Assembly: GCA_041920415.1 (NCBI GenBank)
Contig: JBHGYD010000028.1
Location: 238,670-302,669 of the forward strand
Direction of reading: 5' to 3'
DNA from: JBHGYD01 sp041920415
GTDB lineage: Bacteria; Bacillota; Bacilli; Bacillales; Anoxybacillaceae
DNA: 64,000 bases
Made by a program: the position numbers and the translations under genes. This document shows, piece by piece, positions 57,808-64,000 of this stretch; position 1 is the stretch's first letter; each line of letters begins with the position of its first letter. Under the pieces are notes generated by a model. That model ran no database searches. It worked only from the letters and a program-made list of their open reading frames with translations, and had not been told where the DNA came from.

Positions 57808-58971
57808 TCATCCTTTCTCGACAGTTTCTGCCCTCTGTGCTTTTACCCATTCTTCTGTCACAAGAATAATCTCTTCTTCGAATGATGAAGGCCGAATTGT
57901 CATACCGGGTGGAATCTCGATAGCTGACGGCACAATTGCTTTTTCAATATATACATTTTCTCCAATCACCGCATCAGGCATAATCACGCAATCTTTCACG
58001 ATTGCTCCTTTTTGAATATGAACACCTTGAAACACGACAGAATGCTCTACACTTCCTTCGACGACACACCCTTCATTAATAAGCGACTCCACCACCATCG
58101 CATCGCAAGCAATGTATTGTGGCGGTTGGTTTGGATTGACGGAATAAATGCGCCACGAGTAATCAAATAAATTAAGCTCACTTTCTGGATTTAGTAAATC
58201 CATATTCGCTTCCCATAAACTTTTTACCGTTCCGACATCTTTCCAATATCCTTTAAATGGATAAGCAATAAGCCGCTTTTTTTCGTTTAACAACAGCGGA
58301 ATGATGTCTTTGCCAAAATCATGGCTTGAGTTTGGATTCTCATTATCGATTTCCAAATACTCTTTCAAAATGGGCCATTTAAAAATATAAATGCCCATAG
58401 AAGCAAGGTTATTTTTCGGATTCGTTGGCTTTTCTTCAAATTCAATAATTTCCATCTGTTCATTTGTATTCATAATGCCAAATCGACTTGCTTCAGCCCA
58501 CGGTACCTCGATAACCGAAATAGTGACATCCGCATGTTTTTCAATATGATAATCAAGCATTTTCGAATAATCCATTTTATAAATATGGTCGCCTGAAAGA
58601 ATCAACACATATTCAGGATCGTATTGTTCGATATAATTCATATTTTGGTAAATCGCGCTCGCCGTTCCTTTATACCACTTAACTCCGGACGCTTCCGAGT
58701 AAGGAGGCAATACGGTGACACCACCATTTTTTCGATCTAAGTCCCATGCGCTACCGATACCAATATACGAATGCAACAGAAGGGGCTGGTATTGTGTCAA
58801 TACGCCAACCGTATCAATGCCAGAATTCGTGCAGTTACTTAACGTAAAATCGATAATCCGATATTTCCCGCCAAATGGAACAGCTGGTTTCGCAAGGTGT
58901 TTCGTTAACGAGCTTAGCCGGCTACCTTGTCCTCCGGCCAATAACATGGCGACGCACTTTTTCTTTATCAT
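57808..58971 (-). CDS. glgC: Glucose-1-phosphate adenylyltransferase, catalytic subunit
   Basis: A 387-residue enzyme making ADP-glucose, the committed step to glycogen. The catalytic [20 protein letters not shown] is at residues 11-30, and [22 protein letters not shown] follows. The beta-helix at the C-terminus is complete. Its start lies 50 bases inside glgB, so coupling is likely. It forms a complex with GlgD. Confidence 0.97.
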   Translation of the reverse strand: MIKKKCVAMLLAGGQGSRLSSLTKHLAKPAVPFGGKYRIIDFTLSNCTNSGIDTVGVLTQYQPLLLHSYIGIGSAWDLDRKNGGVTVLPPYSEASGVKWYKGTASAIYQNMNYIEQYDPEYVLILSGDHIYKMDYSKMLDYHIEKHADVTISVIEVPWAEASRFGIMNTNEQMEIIEFEEKPTNPKNNLASMGIYIFKWPILKEYLEIDNENPNSSHDFGKDIIPLLLNEKKRLIAYPFKGYWKDVGTVKSLWEANMDLLNPESELNLFDYSWRIYSVNPNQPPQYIACDAMVVESLINEGCVVEGSVEHSVVFQGVHIQKGAIVKDCVIMPDAVIGENVYIEKAIVPSAIEIPPGMTIRPSSFEEEIILVTEEWVKAQRAETVEKG

Positions 58972-60865
58972 GAATGCTTCTCTCCCCTCGTTTTCTCATT
59001 GGGCGCAAAATCGAAATACCAAACGGCGGAATCGTCATATAGATATGATAAGGCTTTCCGTGAAACGGCTCTTCGACGGCAACAAGCGGTTTTTTATTGA
59101 CATATCCAGAACCGCCAAATGGCGGAGCATCGCTGTTTAATACTTCTTTATAAGTCCCAAACAAAGGAACCCCCACTTTGTAATCGTGATATACTGTTCC
59201 TGTGAAATTGCAAACAACGATAAGTAAATCATCTGCTTTTTTTCCCTTACGAACAAATGAGAAAATACTTTGTTCGGCGTTATGGACATCAATCCATTCA
59301 AATCCTTCGGGTGAATGGTCCAATTCATACAGCGGTTTATGGCGTTTATAAAACTTCAACAACTCTTTAACATATGCATTCATTTTTTGATGCATGTCAA
59401 AATTAAATAACATCCAGTCTAATTGCTCTAAATCTTTCCATTCATCAAATTGTCCAAATTCTCCACCCATAAACAATAATTTCTTTCCAGGATGCGTCAA
59501 CAAATACCCGTATAACAAACGCAATTGCGCAAACTTTTCTTCATACTCTCCCGGCATTTTGTTAAGCAGCGACTTCTTTCCATGTACAACTTCATCATGG
59601 GAAAACGGCAAAATAAAATTTTCCGAATACGTATATAACAACGAAAACGTCACTTTATCATGTAACTGTTTACGGTGTTCCGGTGCTGCTTCCATATACG
59701 TCAAAATATCGTTCATCCAGCCCATGTTCCATTTGTAGTTAAACCCTAATCCGTCTTCATATGTCGGGGCTGTAACACGCGGCCAATCTGTCGAATCTTC
59801 AGCGATCATTAAAATGGCTGGATCATAGGAAAATACCGTTTCATTTAGCTTTTGTAAAAACTCCACAGCATACGTATTCTTATGAAGCGTATCACTATTC
59901 GGCCAATACAACATATTCGCTACGGCATCGACACGAAAACCATCGATATGAAAATATTCCATCCAAAACAACGCATTCGAAATAAGGAAGCTTCGAACCT
60001 CACGTTTTCCTAAATCGAAATTCGCTGTTCCCCATACGGGATTTTCCCGATCTTGCATATTGACGTATTCATACGTGGGCTCTCCATCAAACATATATAA
60101 ACCATGAGCATCCTTACAAAAATGACCAGGAACCCAATCTAAAATCACACCAATTCCTTCTTGATGACAGCGATCAATAAAAGCCATCAGATCGTGAGGA
60201 GTACCGTAGCGACTTGTTGCTGAGTAATATCCCGTCCCTTGGTACCCCCATGAACGGTCGAGCGGATGCTCAACTAAAGGCAACAATTCAATATGAGTAA
60301 AACCGTGCTCGACAACGTACGGAATAAGCTCATTGATCAACTCTTGATACGTATAAAAACTTCCATCCTCTTTCTTCTTCCATGAGCCAAGATGCAGTTC
60401 ATAAATAAACAGCGGTTGGTCATATATCGGTTTTCGTAATTTTTTTCGTTTCCAAGCTTTATCGTTCCATTGATATCCTTTCAGATTATATACAATAGAC
60501 GCTGTATTGGGTCTCAACTCTGAATAAAACGCATATGGGTCGGCTTTCAATATCGTTTGCCCATTTCTAGTAACAATTTCATATTTATATAGGTGTCCCT
60601 CTAAATTTTTAGGAACAAAAATCGTCCATACCCCTTGTTCACTTACTTTTACAAGTCGATGATCGCTTCCATTCCACTCATTAAAACTTCCCACTAACCG
60701 AACTTCTCGAGCATGGGGTGCCCACACACAAAATCGTGTCCCAATCACACCATTTTCTTCAATCACATGTGCCCCAAACAATTCATAACTTTTATATAAG
60801 CTCCCCTCATGGAACAAATGAATCTCAAAATCCGTCGGACTCGTTGCGATCAAAGCGCATCGCAT
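58922..60865 (-). CDS. glgB: 1,4-alpha-Glucan branching enzyme
   Basis: A 647-residue GH13 enzyme that makes alpha-1,6 branches. It has a CBM48 N-terminal domain ([20 protein letters not shown]), the barrel motifs [24 protein letters not shown] and LPFSHDEVV, and a C-terminal beta domain. It heads the glgBCDAP operon. The ATG at 60865 immediately abuts AAAGG, so the TTG at 60853, matching the usual MxAxSPT start of homologues, is a possible alternative. Its end overlaps glgC by 50 bases. Confidence 0.96.
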   Translation of the reverse strand: MRCALIATSPTDFEIHLFHEGSLYKSYELFGAHVIEENGVIGTRFCVWAPHAREVRLVGSFNEWNGSDHRLVKVSEQGVWTIFVPKNLEGHLYKYEIVTRNGQTILKADPYAFYSELRPNTASIVYNLKGYQWNDKAWKRKKLRKPIYDQPLFIYELHLGSWKKKEDGSFYTYQELINELIPYVVEHGFTHIELLPLVEHPLDRSWGYQGTGYYSATSRYGTPHDLMAFIDRCHQEGIGVILDWVPGHFCKDAHGLYMFDGEPTYEYVNMQDRENPVWGTANFDLGKREVRSFLISNALFWMEYFHIDGFRVDAVANMLYWPNSDTLHKNTYAVEFLQKLNETVFSYDPAILMIAEDSTDWPRVTAPTYEDGLGFNYKWNMGWMNDILTYMEAAPEHRKQLHDKVTFSLLYTYSENFILPFSHDEVVHGKKSLLNKMPGEYEEKFAQLRLLYGYLLTHPGKKLLFMGGEFGQFDEWKDLEQLDWMLFNFDMHQKMNAYVKELLKFYKRHKPLYELDHSPEGFEWIDVHNAEQSIFSFVRKGKKADDLLIVVCNFTGTVYHDYKVGVPLFGTYKEVLNSDAPPFGGSGYVNKKPLVAVEEPFHGKPYHIYMTIPPFGISILRPMRKRGERSIHDKEKVRRHVIGRRTR

Positions 60866-61059
60866 CCTTTCTTTTACATTTTACATTTTCACAGTTAATC
60901 AATATATTCAACAGACAACAATAAAATCCTCGGTAAAAATATCTATATTTTTTGACAACTTTCAACATAAAACTCAATTTCTTATGCATGGAAAGAAAAT
61001 CATTTCTAATATCTATAAAATTGTCATTTGCATTTTCGATGAAATTAGCATATATTTAT

Positions 61060-61085
61060 AATAAGTATTTAATTAAAATAAGTAT
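61060..61085 (+). promoter_or_regulatory. Direct repeat in the czcD promoter region
   Basis: AATAAGTAT occurs at 61060-61068 and again at 61077-61085, 17 bases apart, just before the ribosome site of the efflux gene. It could be an operator for a metal sensor, but no regulator gene is adjacent. The rest of 60866-61059 is AT-rich with nothing recognisable. Confidence 0.35.
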
Positions 61086-61103
61086 AAATAAAAGAGGTGT
61101 GTT

Positions 61104-62147
61104 ATGGTTCATTACGATTATCATCATCTTCCTCATGTGAAAGTGCAAAATAAATCAAAGAAAACACTTTGGATTACACTCCTATTAACTTTATTTTTTA
61201 CATTTATTGAAATCGCAGGAGGCTTAATTTCCAACTCTCTTGCATTACTTTCTGATTCAGCTCATATGGCATCCGATGTTTTGGCACTCAGTCTAAGCAT
61301 GATTGCTCTTTATCTAGCCACACGGCCGCCAAACAAAACATTTACGTTTGGATATTTACGCTTTGAAATCATCGCTTCGTTTTTAAATGGTCTGGCCCTA
61401 GCCGTCATTGCCATTGGAATTTTTATAGAAGGAATTCGACGTTTCATTCATCCAGAAACCATCAATTTCCAATTGATGATGATCATCGCTTCGATCGGAT
61501 TAGTAGTCAATCTCGTGTTAACAATCATTCTTAGCCGAAGTACAAAAGAAGAAGAAAATTTGAACGTAAAAAGCGCGTTATGGCATTTCATTGGAGATCT
61601 TCTCAGTTCGATTGGTGTCATTATCTCAGCGATTATCATTTATTTCACTGATTTCTATTTTGTCGATCCACTCATTAGTATGATTATCGGTGGGATCATC
61701 TTTACAGGCGGAGCGAAAATCACTCGTGAATCGTACCTTATCTTGATGGATTCTGTCCCATCACAGTTTGATCTTGACGAAATCCGTGCTGATATCAACA
61801 ACATAGAAGGCGTAGAAGATGTACACGACATGCATCTTTGGGCGATTTCATCGGACCATTATTCGTTAACTGCCCATGTCTTCATTAATGAAAATATTCA
61901 ACCGTTCTGCATCATTTTAGCCATCAACGAGATGCTGGACCAAAAGTATGGCATTAAACATTCGACCATTCAAATAGAGCATGCCTCTTTTCACGATCAT
62001 GGCGAATATGGAAAACAATTTCTTCAACACAAAAGTGAAACATACAAAAGAAAAGCTCCAAAAGACGAACCTAGCTACAAAGAAACAGTAAACAAAACCA
62101 AAGAGATTAACGGCTCAACGAACCTCTCCCATCCACATTCCGTTTAG
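61104..62147 (+). CDS. czcD: Cation diffusion facilitator efflux protein (CzcD-like)
   Basis: A 347-residue CDF exporter with six helices, likely exporting Zn, Co or Cd by proton antiport. The metal site in helix 2 is in LLSDSAHMASDVLAL and that in helix 5 in WHFIGDLLSSIGVI; a His-rich N-terminus (MVHYDYHHLPHV) and a soluble C-terminal domain with DVHDMHLWAIS follow. It ends in a Lys-rich tail of about 45 residues; the final codons (NLSHPHSV and the stop) lie in a 35-base repeat also found at 22225, so the natural C-terminus may have been altered. AGAGGTG precedes the ATG. Confidence 0.93.
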   Translation: MVHYDYHHLPHVKVQNKSKKTLWITLLLTLFFTFIEIAGGLISNSLALLSDSAHMASDVLALSLSMIALYLATRPPNKTFTFGYLRFEIIASFLNGLALAVIAIGIFIEGIRRFIHPETINFQLMMIIASIGLVVNLVLTIILSRSTKEEENLNVKSALWHFIGDLLSSIGVIISAIIIYFTDFYFVDPLISMIIGGIIFTGGAKITRESYLILMDSVPSQFDLDEIRADINNIEGVEDVHDMHLWAISSDHYSLTAHVFINENIQPFCIILAINEMLDQKYGIKHSTIQIEHASFHDHGEYGKQFLQHKSETYKRKAPKDEPSYKETVNKTKEINGSTNLSHPHSV

Positions 62148-62154
62148 AGGTGGG
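62120..62154 (-). repeat. Copy B of the 35-base palindromic repeat
   Basis: Reverse complement of this stretch matches 22225-22259 at 28 of 35 bases, with the same CCCACCTCTAAAC start and GGGAGAxGTTC end. It supplies the last eight codons and stop of the cation exporter. Confidence 0.6.
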
Positions 62155-62198
62155 GGATTTTTCTGAAAAAGCAATGCTGTTCTCTCCTTGTTGAACCT

Positions 62199-62237
62199 AA
62201 CAGGGCTGACCCCAAAATAATAGGTCAGCCCTGTTTA
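62199..62237 (+). terminator. Strong hairpin after the efflux gene
   Basis: AACAGGGCTGACC and GGTCAGCCCTGTT pair perfectly over 13 bases. The following TAGTATTATAT is only a weak tail. Confidence 0.65.
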
Positions 62238-62240
62238 GTA

Positions 62241-62516
62241 TTATATATTGTGTTTATTTAAGGTTAGAAGAGTCTGTTGAGTCACCCTCTTTTTAGCATG
62301 TTGATGATTCTCAATCATCCCTATGACCGTAAAGCGATTACCTCCATGGAGGATTCTGTGAAAATAAGTACTTTCACTCTCACCGTTTTTAATTTTTATT
62401 CGATATAGCGAAAAACATCTTTGATTTTCCATTCTTCTTTCCATAACATCCGATCTGTGAATCCACGACCCCAATCAGCCAACGTTATAACGGAGGTTCA
62501 ATCTCTAAGTTACATT
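62241..62516 (-). other. Degraded coding-like stretch, unidentified
   Basis: Minus-strand frames give DWGRGFTDRMLWKEEW and, after a shift, FHRILHGGNRFTVIGMIE. They look like pieces of one decayed protein, but I cannot name the family and there is no ribosome site. From 62517 to 62642 nothing is recognisable. Confidence 0.3.
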
Positions 62517-62642
62517 GCAGAGAGAAAGAGGAAGAGAAGTTCCATGAAAGAGCTTGAAAAGGATAGTAAACGCTTATAAAAAAGAGGGAGCCGCACAAGA
62601 ACGACACAAAAAACTATTTCGACACGCAGGATGTCAGCGCAA

Positions 62643-62672
62643 CAAAAAAGCACCATGGTTCAACCATGGTGC
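62643..62672 (-). terminator. Terminator of the rRNA-tRNA operon
   Basis: GCACCATGGTT pairs with AACCATGGTGC; the minus strand continues TTTTTTG. It lies eight bases after the last tRNA gene. Confidence 0.92.
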
Positions 62673-62679
62673 TCTGAGA

Positions 62680-62751
62680 TGACCCGTACGGGATTCGAAC
62701 CCGTGTTACCGCCGTGAAAGGGCGGTGTCTTAACCACTTGACCAACGGGCC
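62680..62751 (-). tRNA. tRNA-Glu (TTC)
   Basis: Cloverleaf with anticodon TTC in CCCTTTCACGG and T-loop GGTTCGAATCC. Last tRNA of the cluster; the 3' CCA is not encoded. Confidence 0.95.
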
Positions 62752-62764
62752 AAGGCTGACGACA

Positions 62765-62856
62765 TGGCGGAGAAGGCGGGATTTGAACCCGCGCGCCGCA
62801 AAACGCGACCTAACGGTTTAGCAAACCGTCCCCTTCAGCCACTTGGGTACTTCTCC
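62765..62856 (-). tRNA. tRNA-Ser (GCT)
   Basis: Class II tRNA of 92 bases with a long variable arm and anticodon GCT in GTTTGCTAAAC. Encoded CCA end. Confidence 0.95.
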
Positions 62857-62859
62857 AGA

Positions 62860-62934
62860 TGGCTCCGCAAGTAGGATTCGAACCTACGACCTACCGGTTA
62901 ACAGCCGGTTGCTCTACCGCTGAGCTATTGCGGA
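62860..62934 (-). tRNA. tRNA-Asn (GTT)
   Basis: Cloverleaf with anticodon GTT in GGCTGTTAACC; encoded CCA end. Confidence 0.96.
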
Positions 62935-62955
62935 ATATATTGCAAAATACAAATA

Positions 62956-63032
<77 letters not shown>

Positions 63033-63045
63033 TCTCTAATCTAAA

Positions 63046-63116
63046 AGCGGGTGATGGGAATCGAACCCACGACATCAGCTTGGAAGGCTGAGGTTTTACC
63101 ACTAAACTACACCCGC
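63046..63116 (-). tRNA. tRNA-Gly (TCC)
   Basis: Cloverleaf with anticodon TCC in GCCTTCCAAGC. The CCA is not encoded. Confidence 0.95.
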
Positions 63117-63126
63117 ATGAGATGAA

Positions 63127-63203
63127 TGGGGCGACTAGTGGGAATCGAACCCACGTATGCCAGAGCCACAATCTGGTGCGTTAACCACTTCGCCATAGCC
63201 GCC
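63127..63203 (-). tRNA. tRNA-His (GTG)
   Basis: Cloverleaf with the extra 5' G typical of tRNA-His and anticodon GTG in GATTGTGGCTC; encoded CCA end. Confidence 0.96.
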
Positions 63204-63209
63204 ATCAAA

Positions 63210-63285
<76 letters not shown>

Positions 63286-63291
63286 GTAAAA

Positions 63292-63367
63292 TGGTGGCTC
63301 GGGACGGAATCGAACCGCCGACACAAGGATTTTCAGTCCTTTGCTCTACCGACTGAGCTACCGAGCC
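63292..63367 (-). tRNA. tRNA-Phe (GAA)
   Basis: Cloverleaf with anticodon GAA in GACTGAAAATC; encoded CCA end. A truncated copy of its first 26 bases lies 123 bases upstream on the same strand. Confidence 0.96.
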
Positions 63368-63399
63368 ATTATCTTGTTTTGGTAACTTCTAATATCATT

Positions 63400-63516
63400 T
63401 TTAAAGCTTCCTTCGCCCCACTCTCAGTATGCTTCTCAAGTAGCAGCTCGAGTGGTGCGCTGATGCATCGCTCTGCAGCTTATTCGGACGTGCTCTACCG
63501 ACTGAGCTACCGAGCC
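63400..63516 (-). pseudogene. Truncated tRNA-Phe 5' end joined to element A
   Basis: Bases 63516-63491 repeat exactly the first 26 bases of the neighbouring tRNA-Phe, up to GGTAGAGCA. The sequence then switches to CGTCCGAAT and a segment containing CAGCGCACCACTCGAGC and ACTGAGAGTGGGGCG, which resembles element B near 63725-63819. It has no anticodon or T-arm, so it is not a tRNA gene. Confidence 0.85.
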
Positions 63517-63525
63517 ATGTTGGAA

Positions 63526-63601
63526 TGGCGGTCCCGACGGGACTCGAACCCGCGATCTCCTGCGTGACAGGCAGGCATGTTAACCACTACACTACGGGAC
63601 C
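63526..63601 (-). tRNA. tRNA-Asp (GTC)
   Basis: Cloverleaf with anticodon GTC in GCCTGTCACGC; encoded CCA end. Confidence 0.96.
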
Positions 63602-63607
63602 AATTTC

Positions 63608-63686
<79 letters not shown>

Positions 63687-63724
63687 GTGATAAGAAAAAC
63701 TTAATTAATTTATGCTACATATTT

Positions 63725-63833
63725 AGGTGTTGTATAAGACCGTCCCACTCTCAGAATGCCTATTCAAGAAGTGGCTCGAGTGGTACGCTGAAGTACATTC
63801 GCAGAATCGGATTCGAACGTGCTCCACCCCGCG
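63725..63833 (-). pseudogene. Truncated tRNA-fMet 5' end joined to element B
   Basis: Bases 63833-63820 repeat the first 14 bases of the neighbouring tRNA-fMet (CGCGGGGTGGAGCA). The sequence then continues CGTTCGAAT and a segment with CAGCGTACCACTCGAGCC and TCTGAGAGTGGGACG, closely related to element A. It is not a functional tRNA. Confidence 0.85.
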
Positions 63834-63851
63834 ATAATCAGAAATTATCAA

Positions 63852-63968
<117 letters not shown>

Positions 63969-64000
63969 CTATTTGAAGGTTTGTTCCTTCAAAACTAGAT

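Overview
The window looks like the chromosome of a moderately thermophilic Bacillaceae bacterium, close to Anoxybacillus or (Para)geobacillus. The evidence is moderate GC content, Bacillus-type AGGAGG ribosome sites, a Leu T-box, a SAM-I riboswitch, and a gene order that closely follows the Bacillus subtilis leuS / yt* / men / glg region. No prophage, CRISPR array or intact insertion sequence was found. The genus assignment is inference from gene content and order.

Layout. 1-12.8 kb: ytwF, T-box-controlled leuS, an ArsR/DUF2087 repressor with tandem operators, an MFS exporter, the tRNA wobble-modification pair mnmL-mnmM, a decayed patch with one intact lipid-type glycosyltransferase between two gene fragments, then ytpB, ytpA and ytoA. 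12.8-27.2 kb: a C39-like peptidase, asnB, SAM-riboswitch-controlled metK, pckA, ytmB, a large secreted protease/propeller protein, ytmA, the ytlA-ytlC-ytlD ABC importer, ytkD and a holin-like protein. 27.3-37.6 kb: a dps pseudogene, ytzI, then a zinc-starvation island (ycgQ-ycgR, a beta-carbonic anhydrase, a COG0523 GTPase, a ZnuA-type lipoprotein, zinc-free ribosomal protein L31 and a methyltransferase) with five Zur-box-like sites, plus luxS, yidD and a bd-type oxidase (ythAB). 37.7-43.4 kb: a cluster with four Fur-box-like sites. It encodes a lipoprotein joining a beta-propeller to a di-heme MauG/cytochrome c peroxidase-type domain, a large lipoprotein I cannot place in any family, an unplaced 190-residue protein, a DUF2325 protein and, divergently, a DUF1540 protein and a small ORF. 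This is my best candidate for an undescribed system. 43.5-51.1 kb: menaquinone biosynthesis (menF-D-H-B-E and divergent menA). 51.2-52.9 kb: yteA and an AIM24-family protein. 52.9-60.9 kb: the glycogen operon glgB-C-D-A-P. 61.1-62.1 kb: a cation-diffusion-facilitator exporter whose last codons lie in a repeat. 62.7-64.0 kb: the distal end of an rRNA operon on the minus strand: 5S rRNA followed by ten intact tRNA genes and two truncated tRNA relics, each joined to a related unexplained sequence.

How the parts work together. MenA-F make the menaquinone that the ythAB oxidase would oxidise. MetK makes SAM, which MnmL and MnmM and other methyltransferases use, and LuxS recycles the resulting S-ribosylhomocysteine. 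The glg genes make and mobilise glycogen, and pckA drives gluconeogenesis. The zinc and iron clusters are adjacent but have distinct operator types (AAATCGTAAT..TACGATTT versus TGAnAAT-N-ATTATCA), so they should respond to different metals.
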